A DNA stretch of 64,000 nt from Sedimentibacter sp. (GCA_018436705.1 JAHDLA010000004.1:1-64000), one strand, 5' to 3'. Counted from the stretch's first letter, positions 44,740 through 54,321 are shown. The notes: generated by a model from the letters alone, not told the origin. A program made the numbers and translations.

Positions 44740-45511
44740 TAAAAGCAAGTTAATAGCGTTTATATTATCAGTTGTACCGGGACTGGCACATTTGTATATA
44801 GGATTGAAGGAACGGGCAATAATATTTTTTATTTTGTTTGTTGTGGGAGTTACAGGAGGTATAGGGCTTTCAATATTGACATATGAGACTTTTTTTCTGC
44901 TGCTGACGGCTATAGGGTATCTCGTTTTGTGGCTTATCTCTTTGATTGACATGTTTTCTGCATGGAAAAGTATTGAAATGAGGGAATTGTACAATGTTTC
45001 TAACAATTCTGATGATGATAGATTTATTCCTAACAAAAAACTTAATAAGAAAAGCATATCTCTTGCATTGTCTGTAATACCAGGAGCAGGCCACATGTAT
45101 CTTGGTTACCAAAAAAAAGGTTTAATAATAATGGGAGCATTCTTCTTTTCCATATATTTTATGGGATGGCTTGGAATTTCTTTGTTATTGTTTCTGCTTC
45201 CTCTTATATGGTTTTACAGCTTTTTTGACACAATGCATAAGGTTGATGGTTCAATTGAAGAAGCAGAAGATCAATTTTTGAACTTTCCTTCTATAAAGCC
45301 TGAATGGAAAGGTATTGCTCTCATAGCAATTGGGGTAATTATAATAATTGAAAAAATACTCTATCCTTTAATGGATTATTATATTCTCAGATATATACAG
45401 ACTACAGTAGTATCTTTGATATTTATCATAGCCGGTATTTGCACGATGGTTAAAGGCAGGAAAAATAACAGTAAAGAAGAGAGCTCGAATGGAGAGAATG
45501 AAAATGATTAG
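44732..45511 (+). CDS. Polytopic membrane protein with two TM2-like repeats
   Basis: 259 residues. The same motif appears twice: IAFILSVVPGLAHLYIGLKERAI near residue 8 and ISLALSVIPGAGHMYLGYQKKGL near 110, each followed by two to three membrane helices, as in TM2-type or DUF-like proteins. The last third adds two helices. Function unknown; its place in the sigma/anti-sigma operon suggests a target or sensor of envelope stress. GGAGGG lies before the ATG. Confidence 0.75.
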   Translation: MNDKSKLIAFILSVVPGLAHLYIGLKERAIIFFILFVVGVTGGIGLSILTYETFFLLLTAIGYLVLWLISLIDMFSAWKSIEMRELYNVSNNSDDDRFIPNKKLNKKSISLALSVIPGAGHMYLGYQKKGLIIMGAFFFSIYFMGWLGISLLLFLLPLIWFYSFFDTMHKVDGSIEEAEDQFLNFPSIKPEWKGIALIAIGVIIIIEKILYPLMDYYILRYIQTTVVSLIFIIAGICTMVKGRKNNSKEESSNGENEND

Positions 45512-46379
45512 AATTAAAAGAGTTGGAAATATATCTATGGGATTGGTTCTGATAGCTTTTGGTGCGGTTTTGTTTATATCACAGTTCAGTAATTTTTCTG
45601 CTTTGAAGGTTGCCAGATTAATGTGGCCTGCTATACTTATAATGTTGGGGGCGGAAATATTGTGGTGCAGATACGTTTCTAAGGAAGAAGCAGTGATAAA
45701 GTATGATTTGTTCAGCATATTTATTGTTCTGGTTATTTTGTTTGCAAACATGGCCTTGTATGCTGCTGAAGAGACGGGAGTGCTGGAAAGAATGCAACGC
45801 ATGTTCCTAAGTGAATATTACAGCATGGATGTGATGCTTAACGAATATGTCACAGACGATAGTATAAACAAAATAATTATTGATGATACAAATAACATTG
45901 TTGTAAGAGCTTCCGACGATAACAAAATAAGCGGCACTTCAGATATTAGCGTTTATGCAGCAAGCAAGAAAGAAGCGGAAGAATTGTCATCATCTGAGCA
46001 CGTCAGTTACAGAAGAAATGGAGATACTTTATATGTTTATCCTGTAAGATGCACAGATAACTACTATAATTATTCAAGTCATAATAATATTGAGATATTT
46101 ATTCCTAAAAATATAGATGTGGAGGTTATTAACTGTGGAAATTTGGATTTGATATATGAAAATTTCGTCAATGAATGGACGTTGGATTCAGTTAGAAATG
46201 TAAACATAAGGCTTGACAATCCTTCAAATGTAAATGTTAACGCGTTTGTTGAATCTACAGATGAACTGCGAGGAAATGTAAGCTGGCTTCTTAAAGAATC
46301 AGGAAAATATGTAAATGGTGAAGGTTCAAATGCAATTAATATTCTGAACAGTGGAAATATAACAGTAAATGAAGTATAG
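45504..46379 (+). CDS. LiaF/DUF5668-like membrane protein with beta-rich outer domain
   Basis: About 291 residues from ATG 45504; GGAGAG at 45491-45496 fits this start better than ATG 45489. Helices at about 8-28, 33-51 and 64-86 form the LiaI/LiaF-type membrane part (GNISMGLVLIAFGAVLF, WPAILIMLGAEIL), followed by a DUF4097-like beta-helical domain with NVNIRLDNPSNVNVN. LiaF-like proteins modulate envelope-stress signalling. Overlaps the previous gene by 8 bases and ends the operon. Family assignment is moderate. Confidence 0.7.
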   Translation: MIRIKRVGNISMGLVLIAFGAVLFISQFSNFSALKVARLMWPAILIMLGAEILWCRYVSKEEAVIKYDLFSIFIVLVILFANMALYAAEETGVLERMQRMFLSEYYSMDVMLNEYVTDDSINKIIIDDTNNIVVRASDDNKISGTSDISVYAASKKEAEELSSSEHVSYRRNGDTLYVYPVRCTDNYYNYSSHNNIEIFIPKNIDVEVINCGNLDLIYENFVNEWTLDSVRNVNIRLDNPSNVNVNAFVESTDELRGNVSWLLKESGKYVNGEGSNAINILNSGNITVNEV

Positions 46380-46484
46380 TTGGAATATGGTTAATTTTAA
46401 ATTAATATCCAAAAATTGAATATACAGAATTGAGAAGAAAATCATCTCGCATTATGGTATAATTGTTTTGCTGGAGGTGATTTT

Positions 46485-47132
46485 TTGTATTTTGAATATG
46501 GAATCACAGAAATAGAGCACTTGAAAAAACGTGACAAGCTTCTTGGAGATGCAATTGATAAAATAGGACACATTAAGCGCCCTGTAAACACAGATATTTT
46601 TACTTCAGTGGTTCATCATATAATCGGGCAACAAATTTCCACAAAGGCTCATGCTACAGTATGGCAGAGATTTGTTGATAAGATTGGTAATGTGAATGAA
46701 AACACCATACATAGTATTGATATAAATGAATTGCAAAAAATTGGGACAACTTTTAGAAAAGCAGGATATATAAAAGATTTTGCGGAGAAGGTAAGGGATA
46801 ATGAATTTGATGTAAGCAAGCTGGAGGAACTTTCGGATTCAGAGGTAATTAAAAAATTATTCAGCTTAAAAGGAATAGGAGTATGGACCGCAGAAATGAT
46901 AATGATATTTAGTATGAGGCGGCCTGATATAGTGAGCTTTGGAGATCTTGCAATTCTCAGGGGAATGAGAATGCTGTACCATCAAGAAAGCATAGATAGA
47001 AAAAAATTTGAGAAATATGCAAAGAATTACTCTCCCTTCGGTACAGTGGCAAGCCTTTATATTTGGGCAATAGCAGGAGGAGCCGTGCCTGAAATGAGAG
47101 ATTACGCACTTAAAAATAACATAGCATTATAA
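46485..47132 (+). CDS. DNA-3-methyladenine glycosylase, AlkA/HhH-GPD type
   Basis: 215 residues. HHIIGQQISTKAHATVWQRF begins the HhH-GPD domain; the helix-hairpin-helix is LFSLKGIGVWTAEMIMIF, followed by the catalytic aspartate in VSFGDLAILRG. It removes alkylated bases to start base excision repair. The N-terminal TBP-like domain of long AlkA is absent. Starts with TTG 46485 after GGAGGTGA. An O6-alkylguanine repair gene follows 41 bases later, so the two make an alkylation-repair pair. Confidence 0.9.
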   Translation: MYFEYGITEIEHLKKRDKLLGDAIDKIGHIKRPVNTDIFTSVVHHIIGQQISTKAHATVWQRFVDKIGNVNENTIHSIDINELQKIGTTFRKAGYIKDFAEKVRDNEFDVSKLEELSDSEVIKKLFSLKGIGVWTAEMIMIFSMRRPDIVSFGDLAILRGMRMLYHQESIDRKKFEKYAKNYSPFGTVASLYIWAIAGGAVPEMRDYALKNNIAL

Positions 47133-47173
47133 AAAAGGGCAGAAGCCTAAATAATACAGAAGGGAGCAACAAA

Positions 47174-47647
47174 ATGATTAAATATGCTTACTATGATTTT
47201 AAATTTGGTATACTTAAAATCGGTTATACTGATACAAAAATTGTTTATTTAAAAAGATGCAAAAAAATAGAGGGAGAAAATGAGAAATCGGCTCTTTCAG
47301 ATGAGGTTTTTGAGCAGGTGATACAATATTTAGATGGCAAACGTACAAGCTTTGATTTTGATTACGAGCTTTACGGAACAGAATTTCAAAAAAAAGTATG
47401 GGAGTCTCTTTGCAGAATACCATATGGTGAAACGCGTACATATAAGCAGGTAGCTGAGGATGTAGGAAGCCCAAAAGCATGCCGCGCAGTAGGATTGGCA
47501 AACAACAGAAATCCTGTTACAATAGTTATTCCATGCCACAGGGTAATAGGATCAGACGGAAGTTTGACTGGATATGCAGGTGGCATAGAAATGAAGCAAG
47601 CATTGTTAGAAATAGAGCAAAAAGACTTGGTGCATATAACGAAATAA
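47174..47647 (+). CDS. ogt: Methylated-DNA--protein-cysteine methyltransferase
   Basis: 157 residues. The active-site IPCHRVIGSDGSLTGYAGG carries the acceptor cysteine; GTEFQKKVWESLCRIPYGETRTYKQVA is the DNA-binding HTH. It takes the methyl group from O6-methylguanine in a suicide reaction. The short N-terminal domain is typical of Ogt. ATG follows AAGGGAGCAACAAA. Terminator follows. Confidence 0.95.
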   Translation: MIKYAYYDFKFGILKIGYTDTKIVYLKRCKKIEGENEKSALSDEVFEQVIQYLDGKRTSFDFDYELYGTEFQKKVWESLCRIPYGETRTYKQVAEDVGSPKACRAVGLANNRNPVTIVIPCHRVIGSDGSLTGYAGGIEMKQALLEIEQKDLVHITK

Positions 47648-47687
47648 TAAATCGGTATATTGATTGCCATTAAAGTTTTGGGGTGGC

Positions 47688-47727
47688 AAACGGCATTTTT
47701 GTTTATATTTAAAATGCCGTTTTGTCT
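47688..47727 (+). terminator. ogt terminator
   Basis: AAACGGCATTTT / AAAATGCCGTTT stem (47688-47699 with 47711-47722), about 40 bases after the ogt stop, followed by TGTCTTT. Confidence 0.85.
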
Positions 47728-47814
47728 TTAGAATATTAATTATTGATTTTAAAACCTACATAATGTAAAATAATTATATTAGAATTAAATGTCAACATTT
47801 ATGAGGAAGGTTTT

Positions 47815-48009
47815 ATGTACGGTAAAGTGACACTTATGCAAGCAATCAGAAGAAAATGCCTGGAATGCAGTAACGGGCAGTATAATGAAATCCGAGGTTG
47901 CTTAATTAAATCATGTCCGCTCTATTCATTTAGGACAGGGGAAAGAAATTCAAAAAAAGAGGAAGTTACAGAGGAACAAATCAAAATGGACTCGTTCATA
48001 GAAAAATAA
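47815..48009 (+). CDS. Small cysteine-motif protein, conserved hypothetical
   Basis: 64 residues. Motif KCLECSNGQYNEIRGCLIKSCPLYSFR has two pairs of cysteines (C-x2-C and C-x4-C; shown in overlapping parts KCLECSNGQYNEIRGC and CLIKSCPLYSFR), a likely zinc site. I recall similar short proteins from phages and clostridial genomes, without known function. ATG follows GAGGAAGGTTTT, so it is a real gene. It stands between the repair genes and polC. Confidence 0.75.
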   Translation: MYGKVTLMQAIRRKCLECSNGQYNEIRGCLIKSCPLYSFRTGERNSKKEEVTEEQIKMDSFIEK

Positions 48010-48086
48010 TTAAGGCCAGTTCTCAACAGAGGACTTTTTTGATTATAATATTTTAATAAGGTTTAAATTTTCAGAGAAGGATTGAT

Positions 48087-51000
48087 ATGAAAAAAATAAA
48101 GGAAGTTTTCAATGATTATGAAGCAGGTGACAATATTATTGACGCAGAAATTGAAGCTGTCATACTGAGCAAGAAAACAAAGTCATTGGAACTTAAAATA
48201 AAATCAGATAAACACGTAGATGCAAAAGAAATAAACCAACTGAATGAATTTATAAAAAGTAGATTTTGCTTGGATGATTCTTCAATAAATATAAATTATT
48301 CATGCAATATTGGTGTTAAATCCATACAAGAGGAGTTGGGCAGCATAGTTAGCATGCTCTCCAATGCTTATCCTGCATTGAAATCCTCACTCAAATGCTG
48401 TGATTACAAAATAGATGGTAGTACCATAAGCTTTGAGTTCAATCTTGCCGTATCGGATATTCTTATTTCAAAAGGATACGACAAAACAGTAAGTGAATAT
48501 ATTAGAAAGCACTTCGGGGAAGCATATCAAGTGAATTTTTCAGATAAGAAAAACTGTGAGGATTTCAGCAGGCAAAATGAGGATGCTCTTGCAAAAGAAA
48601 TTCAGCTTATTCAGGATAAAATTCCGGAAGTACAAAAAAAGAAAGTTGCTCCCGCAGGAATTTATAAAGAAGCAGCGGTCAGTAAAAAAGTTTTTTCGGA
48701 AGGTGAAAGCAAAAAAGCTAAGGATAACTCCCTGATTCTTGGAAGAAACGCAAATATAAAAGATACTATTATTAAGATTACAGATATAACGCCCAATGAA
48801 GGTCGTGTATGCATACAGGGAGAAATTTCTAATATAGAGTCAAAAGAACTGAGAAGCGGAAAATTTTTAATTTCTTTTGACCTTTATGACGGTACAAGCT
48901 CAATGACATGCAAATGCTTTTGTAAGCCTGGCGAAGATAAAGATGTTTTATCAAGACTTAATAATGCAAAAGGCGTAAGGATAGCAGGAAATTCTGGATA
49001 CAGTACATTTTCCGGGGAAGTTGAGCTGGTAGCAAATACAATTATTGAGACAGAAGGAACAAAGAGAGAGGAAAGAATGGACAACTCAAAGGCTAAAAGA
49101 GTTGAGCTTCACATGCATACTCAGATGAGCCAAATGGATGCCATGACCGGTGCCACTGATTTAATTAAAAGGGCAATGAGCTGGGGAATGAAGTCTATTG
49201 CCATAACTGACCACGGGGTTGTTCAGTCATTTCCGGAAGCACATAAGCTTTTGGGAAGAGACAACAAGGATATGAAAGTTATATATGGCGTAGAGGCATA
49301 TCTTGCACCTGATAAAAAGCCGTCGGTTACAGCTTCAAAAGGGCAGAGTATTGATTGTACATACTGTGTGCTTGACTTGGAAACAACAGGTTTTTCGCCA
49401 TTAACGGAAAAGATTACGGAAATAGGAATTGCTAAAATACAGGGCGGAAAACTAATTGATGAATTCAGTTGCTTTGTAAATCCATGCAAGCCGATTCCTG
49501 CCAGGGTTACGGAAATTACCAATATAACAGATGACATGGTGAAAGATGCGGAAACAATAGACCTAGTGTTCCCTAAAGTTTTGGATTTTATTGATGGTTG
49601 TGTATTGGTTGCACACAATGCGGAGTTTGATATTAATTTTTTGCGCCATAATGCTCAGGAACTGGGACATGAATTTAATTTTACTTATATTGATACTTTA
49701 TCGCTTGCAAAGGAGCTTTTTCCTAACTATAAGACATATAAGCTTGGTAGAATTGCAAAAAATCTAGGCATAAAGGTTGAAGTGGCTCACAGGGCACTTG
49801 ATGATGTTTATACAACGGTCAAAATTTTTAATGTTATGGTAGATATGTTAAAGCAGCGTAATGTTGAAAAACTGGATGACATAGAAATATATGCTTCTGA
49901 TGAGACGGCAATAAAGGAATCTTATAAGAAGCTTAACACATACCATGCAATAATACTGGCAAAGAATTATACTGGACTGAAAAACCTCTACAAACTTGTG
50001 TCCTATTCTCATTTGGATTATTTTTATAAAAAGCCAAGGATATTAAAAAGTATGTATAAAAAATATTCTGAAGGCTTGATTTTGGGTAGTGCCTGCAGTG
50101 AAGGAGAGTTGTATAAGGCAATTCTTCTTGGGAGGCCGGATTCTGAAATAGTAAAAATTGCAGAAGAATATGATTATCTTGAAATACAGCCACTTGGAAA
50201 CAATGACTATCTTATTAGACAGGAGCAGGTTCCAGATAAAGAATACCTGATGAACATAAACAGAAAAATAGTTCATCTTGGAGAAAAGCTGAACAAGCCT
50301 GTTGTTGCCACCGGTGATGTCCATTTTCTTGATCCGGAGGACGAGATATACAGGAGAATTCTTGAAGCCGGGCAGGGCTTTAAGGATGCTGACAGCCAGG
50401 CTCCGCTATACCTAAAAACAACGGAGGAAATGCTCAGGGAATTTAGTTATTTGGGAGAAGAAAAGGCATACGAGGTAGTAGTGACCAATACAAATAAAAT
50501 TTCCGATATGTGTGAACAGATAAGTCCTATCTCTTCCGAAAAGGCTACGCCGCACATTGACGGCTGTGAGCAGACTATTAAGGACATAGCATATGGTAAA
50601 GCTCATGAACTCTACGGCGATCCGTTGCCGGAAATTATTCAGAGCAGACTGGACAGAGAGCTGGAGTCAATTATAAGCAACGGCTTTTCTGTAATGTATA
50701 TTATTGCGCAAAAGCTTGTGTGGAAATCCAATGAGGACGGTTACCTTGTAGGTTCAAGGGGATCGGTAGGTTCCTCTCTTGTTGCGTACATGACGGGTAT
50801 AACGGAGGTTAACGCCCTTCCTCCACACTACAGATGTCCAAACTGCAAGCATTCGGATTTTAATGATTATGGATGCCTCAACGGCTTTGACCTTCCTGAT
50901 AAAGATTGCCCTGTCTGCGGCACAAAGCTTGAAAAGGATGGTATGGACATACCATTTGAAACGTTCCTTGGATTTAACGGAGATAAGGAACCTGATATAG

Positions 51001-52439
51001 ACCTTAATTTTTCTGGCGAGTATCAGGCAAAAGCTCACAAGTATACTGAAGTAATTTTTGGAAAAGGCACAACTTTCAAGGCTGGCACCATAGGTACAAT
51101 TGCTGAAAAAACAGCTTTTGGCTATGTTAAAAAATATTATGAGGAAAAAGATGTTCATGTTAACAAGGCAGAAATAGCAAGAATTTCAAGAGGATGCACA
51201 GGCATAAAAAGAACCACTGGTCAGCATCCTGGAGGAATAATAGTAGTTCCTAAAGGAAGGGAAATTTTTGAGTTCTGCCCCGTTCAACACCCAGCCGATG
51301 ATTCTAGCTCGGACATTATAACTACACACTTTGATTATCACTCCATAGATCAGAACCTGTTAAAACTTGACATACTTGGACATGATGATCCTACCGTAAT
51401 AAGGATGCTTCAGGATATAACGGGAATAGATCCGAGAAAAATTCCAATGGATGACAAGGAAACCATGTCGTTATTTTCCTCTACTGAAGCTTTGGGAGTT
51501 ACTCCAAAGCAGATAAGATCGGAGGTTGGCACTTTCGGAGTTCCGGAATTCGGTACAAGGTTTGTAAGGGGGATGCTCTTAGATACAAAGCCTAAAGCCT
51601 TTTATGATTTGCTTTGTATATCAGGTTTGTCCCATGGTACGGACGTTTGGGTTGGAAACGCTAAGGACTTGATAGATCAGGGAACGGTTAAGTCTATAGG
51701 CGAAGCTGTTTGTACCAGAGATGATATTATGGTATATCTTATAAAGAAGGGGCTTCCACCAAATGTATCTTTTAAAATTATGGAAACTGTTCGAAAGGGA
51801 AAATCCTTAAAAGATCCAAAATGGAATGAATATGAGGAGCTTATGCGAGATCACGAAGTGCCTGAATGGTATATTGAATCTTGCAAAAAGATAAAATACA
51901 TGTTTCCTAAGGCACATGCTGCTGCATATGTAATGATGGCATTTAGAATAGCCTGGTTTAAAGTTCATATACCTGAGGCATACTATGCTGCTTATTTTAC
52001 CATAAGGGCTAAGGCTTTTGACGCGGAATTCATGATTAACGGCAAAGAAGTGCTAAAGGAAAAAATGAAAAACATTGAAGAGCAGGGGAACGAGGCAGCT
52101 AACAGGGATAAAGATATGTATGATGACATGGAGCTTGTTCTCGAAATGTATGAGAGAGGATTGAGGTTTCTTCCCATTGATTTATATAAATCACATTCAA
52201 CCAAATTTTTGGTTGAAGAGGAAGGAATACGGCCGCCGTTCAACAGCATATCAGGAATGGGTACTGTTGCTGCGGAAGGTATATACGGCGCTGTGCACAA
52301 TGATGAGCCGATAAAATCAATAGATGATTTAAGGAAACGTGCAAAAATAGGAAAATCGGCCATTGATTTGCTGAGGAAATTTAATTGTCTCACAGGATTG
52401 CCTGAAAGTGATCAGCTTAGTTTTTTTGATTTAATATAA
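48087..52439 (+). CDS. polC: DNA polymerase III PolC-type alpha subunit
   Basis: 1450 residues, normal PolC size. N-terminal domain, OB fold (about 225-330, VCIQGEISNIESKE), PHP domain start (VELHMHTQMSQMDAMTGATD), inserted DEDDh proofreading exonuclease (about 425-590, CVLDLETTGFSP ... VAHNAEFDINFL), rest of PHP, then palm-fingers with the acidic DGYLVGSRGSVGSSLVAYM, a zinc-binding CPNCKHSDF/CPVCGTKL block and PDIDLNFSGEYQ. It is the replicative polymerase of low-GC Gram-positives and confirms the lineage. ATG follows AGAAGGATTGAT; strong terminator downstream. Confidence 0.98.
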   Translation: MKKIKEVFNDYEAGDNIIDAEIEAVILSKKTKSLELKIKSDKHVDAKEINQLNEFIKSRFCLDDSSININYSCNIGVKSIQEELGSIVSMLSNAYPALKSSLKCCDYKIDGSTISFEFNLAVSDILISKGYDKTVSEYIRKHFGEAYQVNFSDKKNCEDFSRQNEDALAKEIQLIQDKIPEVQKKKVAPAGIYKEAAVSKKVFSEGESKKAKDNSLILGRNANIKDTIIKITDITPNEGRVCIQGEISNIESKELRSGKFLISFDLYDGTSSMTCKCFCKPGEDKDVLSRLNNAKGVRIAGNSGYSTFSGEVELVANTIIETEGTKREERMDNSKAKRVELHMHTQMSQMDAMTGATDLIKRAMSWGMKSIAITDHGVVQSFPEAHKLLGRDNKDMKVIYGVEAYLAPDKKPSVTASKGQSIDCTYCVLDLETTGFSPLTEKITEIGIAKIQGGKLIDEFSCFVNPCKPIPARVTEITNITDDMVKDAETIDLVFPKVLDFIDGCVLVAHNAEFDINFLRHNAQELGHEFNFTYIDTLSLAKELFPNYKTYKLGRIAKNLGIKVEVAHRALDDVYTTVKIFNVMVDMLKQRNVEKLDDIEIYASDETAIKESYKKLNTYHAIILAKNYTGLKNLYKLVSYSHLDYFYKKPRILKSMYKKYSEGLILGSACSEGELYKAILLGRPDSEIVKIAEEYDYLEIQPLGNNDYLIRQEQVPDKEYLMNINRKIVHLGEKLNKPVVATGDVHFLDPEDEIYRRILEAGQGFKDADSQAPLYLKTTEEMLREFSYLGEEKAYEVVVTNTNKISDMCEQISPISSEKATPHIDGCEQTIKDIAYGKAHELYGDPLPEIIQSRLDRELESIISNGFSVMYIIAQKLVWKSNEDGYLVGSRGSVGSSLVAYMTGITEVNALPPHYRCPNCKHSDFNDYGCLNGFDLPDKDCPVCGTKLEKDGMDIPFETFLGFNGDKEPDIDLNFSGEYQAKAHKYTEVIFGKGTTFKAGTIGTIAEKTAFGYVKKYYEEKDVHVNKAEIARISRGCTGIKRTTGQHPGGIIVVPKGREIFEFCPVQHPADDSSSDIITTHFDYHSIDQNLLKLDILGHDDPTVIRMLQDITGIDPRKIPMDDKETMSLFSSTEALGVTPKQIRSEVGTFGVPEFGTRFVRGMLLDTKPKAFYDLLCISGLSHGTDVWVGNAKDLIDQGTVKSIGEAVCTRDDIMVYLIKKGLPPNVSFKIMETVRKGKSLKDPKWNEYEELMRDHEVPEWYIESCKKIKYMFPKAHAAAYVMMAFRIAWFKVHIPEAYYAAYFTIRAKAFDAEFMINGKEVLKEKMKNIEEQGNEAANRDKDMYDDMELVLEMYERGLRFLPIDLYKSHSTKFLVEEEGIRPPFNSISGMGTVAAEGIYGAVHNDEPIKSIDDLRKRAKIGKSAIDLLRKFNCLTGLPESDQLSFFDLI

Positions 52440-52449
52440 CATGATTATG

Positions 52450-52480
52450 AACCGCCGGTATAACGATCGGCGGTTTTTTA
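52450..52480 (+). terminator. polC terminator
   Basis: AACCGCCG / CGGCGGTT stem with a 10-nt loop and a T-run, 11 bases after the polC stop. Confidence 0.92.
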
Positions 52481-52588
52481 GTGCTATAGCTAACAAATAA
52501 ATAATTGTCACTATATGCAGTTCCTTAAACCGTAAAATATGCATAATATATACTATAATATTTTCTGCGAGGTAAAGGAGCGGATATA

Positions 52589-53098
52589 GTGAGGAACTAC
52601 AATAACAGGAACTATATGTTTTATAAATATAAAAAGCCGATATTTAGCTATAGCTATCCATGTGTGGAATATAATATACAGAATCATGTAAATGAAGTAT
52701 TTGTCAACACAGAAATCGGGTTTGTTGAATTAAGTATTTTCACGAATAATTGGAACACACCGATTAAAGATGCGCAAATTACTTTCTATGTAAAAAATGG
52801 GGAAGCAGCAGTTCCAATTAAATCCATTATATATGAGTCCAAACCGATTTTAGTGGAACTTCCGGTTGCTCATATATCGGGAGAATTGATACAAGGTCCT
52901 GAATATTTTTTTACACCATATGACATGATGATAGAAAAAGAAGATTATAATAGTATAAATGTATTAAATATACGTATTTTTCCAGGTATAAGAACTCAAT
53001 TCAATTATAATCTCAACCCTGTTAAGCCGGAAGAACCGTATAAACAGGAAACAATCGCAATTCCTCCTCATCCGAGGGATTTAATTTTGGATAGATAA
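52589..53098 (+). CDS. Hypothetical protein with beta-sandwich repeat-like region
   Basis: 169 residues, GTG start after AAAGGAGCGGATATA. The N-terminus is aromatic and asparagine-rich (YNNRNYMFYKYKKP). The middle VELSIFTNNWNTPIKDAQITFYV looks like a carboxypeptidase-regulatory or transthyretin-like sandwich. The end is proline-rich (PVKPEEPYKQE, IPPHP). No signal peptide. I do not recognise the family; a spore or cell-surface structural role is possible. Stands alone, with terminators on both sides. Confidence 0.7.
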   Translation: MRNYNNRNYMFYKYKKPIFSYSYPCVEYNIQNHVNEVFVNTEIGFVELSIFTNNWNTPIKDAQITFYVKNGEAAVPIKSIIYESKPILVELPVAHISGELIQGPEYFFTPYDMMIEKEDYNSINVLNIRIFPGIRTQFNYNLNPVKPEEPYKQETIAIPPHPRDLILDR

Positions 53099-53198
53099 TA
53101 TCATAAATTATAAAAAGCAGATTTTGCGAGAGACTGAATGATACTGCATCTTTGATTGTGCGGGTATATTGAAAGCGCACAGCAATAGGAAAAAATAA

Positions 53199-53236
53199 AA
53201 ATGTTCACACTTCAGCAGTGCGAACATTTTATTAAA
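53199..53236. terminator. Bidirectional terminator between the hypothetical gene and the LysM-SleB gene
   Basis: AATGTTC-x-CAC / GTG-x-GAACATT stem with one mismatch and a 7-nt loop, T-rich on the plus side and A-rich before it, so usable from both sides. A further TGTGCG/CGCACA hairpin lies at about 53157-53182. Confidence 0.75.
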
Positions 53237-53237
53237 A

Positions 53238-54017
53238 TTAGTATGCAAAAACCATGTCACCGTAGGTTACTGAAACAGGTTTTGATAAAATCCATTGGTT
53301 TGTTGTTGAAGTATCGTAATAAAACAGCGCACCATTAGTGTTGTCAACTCCGCTTAAAGCTTCTTTTGCTGCCTTAATGCACTCTTCATTTGCAGCTCTG
53401 CTGATCCATCCGTTTGCAACCGGAGAAAACTGGTAGTAACCGTTTATTTTTTGATTAATAACTTCACTTATGGTGGGAGCAAATAACCCGCTGTTAATTC
53501 TATTTATTACAACTGCGCCGACTGCAACTTTCGCTTCATAGGGCTGACTTTCAGTTTCAGCCATTATCAATCTTGCAAGCAAGTCCAATTCTTCGGCAGC
53601 GTAAGAATCTTCATTTTCTGAAGCAGTTTCGTACTGTGTCTGTTCAGTCTGTTGTAATGGTATCTCTAATACTTGTCCCGAATATATGTAATTTGAGTAA
53701 ATGTTATTTGCTTTTCGTAAGTCAATTAACGAGATATCATATTTTTGAGATATGCTGTAAAGAGTATCTCCTTTTTGTACTGTATGTTTTGCATTTGAAA
53801 TATCAAGAAGCTGTCCTATGTAGAGTTCGTATCCTGAAAGATTGTTTGAAACCATTAAATTTGCAACCGTGGTTCCAAATAATTTACTTATTTTGTACAA
53901 TGAGTCTCCGCTTGCAACGCTGTATGATTCAGCATGAGCTTCTGCGGGCATACTTACTGACAGACTGATTGCAATACCGGTTGTCAATAGAAACGTTCGA
54001 ATACTTTTTTTATTCAT
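53238..54017 (-). CDS. LysM-containing cell wall hydrolase, SleB/CwlJ type
   Basis: 259 residues. Signal peptide about 1-30 (ending AHAES), two LysM domains at about 32-74 and 78-121 (YSVASGDSLYKISKLFGTT and HTVQKGDTLYSISQKYDIS), a linker, and the Hydrolase_2 domain about 140-259 with LARLIMAETESQPYEAKVAVGAVVINR, the catalytic glutamate included. It cleaves cortex or wall peptidoglycan. Its transcript begins with a c-di-AMP riboswitch that reaches to within a few bases of the AGGAGG, so expression follows c-di-AMP and thus osmotic or wall homeostasis. This is a common arrangement for wall-lytic genes in clostridia. Confidence 0.94.
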   Translation of the reverse strand: MNKKSIRTFLLTTGIAISLSVSMPAEAHAESYSVASGDSLYKISKLFGTTVANLMVSNNLSGYELYIGQLLDISNAKHTVQKGDTLYSISQKYDISLIDLRKANNIYSNYIYSGQVLEIPLQQTEQTQYETASENEDSYAAEELDLLARLIMAETESQPYEAKVAVGAVVINRINSGLFAPTISEVINQKINGYYQFSPVANGWISRAANEECIKAAKEALSGVDNTNGALFYYDTSTTNQWILSKPVSVTYGDMVFAY

Positions 54018-54030
54018 TTTTATCCTCCTT

Positions 54031-54140
54031 ATGTCTTCCGGGTTAGTTGACGGATTAGGGCTGAGGTACCCTGCCCTGTAAGAGCTTCACCCCGATAAGT
54101 AGTCCCCCGGTACTCTTCTTTAGAGATTCGACTATGTAAA
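54031..54140 (-). promoter_or_regulatory. c-di-AMP riboswitch (ydaO/yuaA)
   Basis: Read leftward, the motif contains AGAGTACCGGGGGA, ATCGGGGTGAAGCTCT, AGGGCAGGGTACCTCAGCCC and AATCCGTCAACTAACCCGG, the conserved blocks of ydaO. The AGGAGG site of the wall hydrolase follows immediately, leaving almost no room for a separate terminator, so translational control or a shared P1/RBS fold is possible. c-di-AMP binding usually lowers expression. Confidence 0.93.
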
Positions 54141-54257
54141 GTGTAATGAATATTTAACAAAGAATCAATGGAAAGTCCTTGAAGTGTAGGGGATATCAAA
54201 CAACCAAAGAAATTACTTCATAAAAATATTAAATTAAAAAAGATGAAAAGCATTCAA

Positions 54258-54292
54258 ATAAAAGCGCCGGCGTGGTTCTGACCGGCATTTTT
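54258..54292 (-). terminator. Terminator of the DUF6143-like gene
   Basis: Leftward stem GCCGG / CCGGC (54286-54282 with 54270-54266) with an 11-nt loop and a T-rich tail GCTTTTATTT. The remaining bases to the riboswitch hold nothing recognisable. Confidence 0.7.
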
Positions 54293-54321
54293 AATAAGTA
54301 TTAATTTTTTCTTAACAGCAT

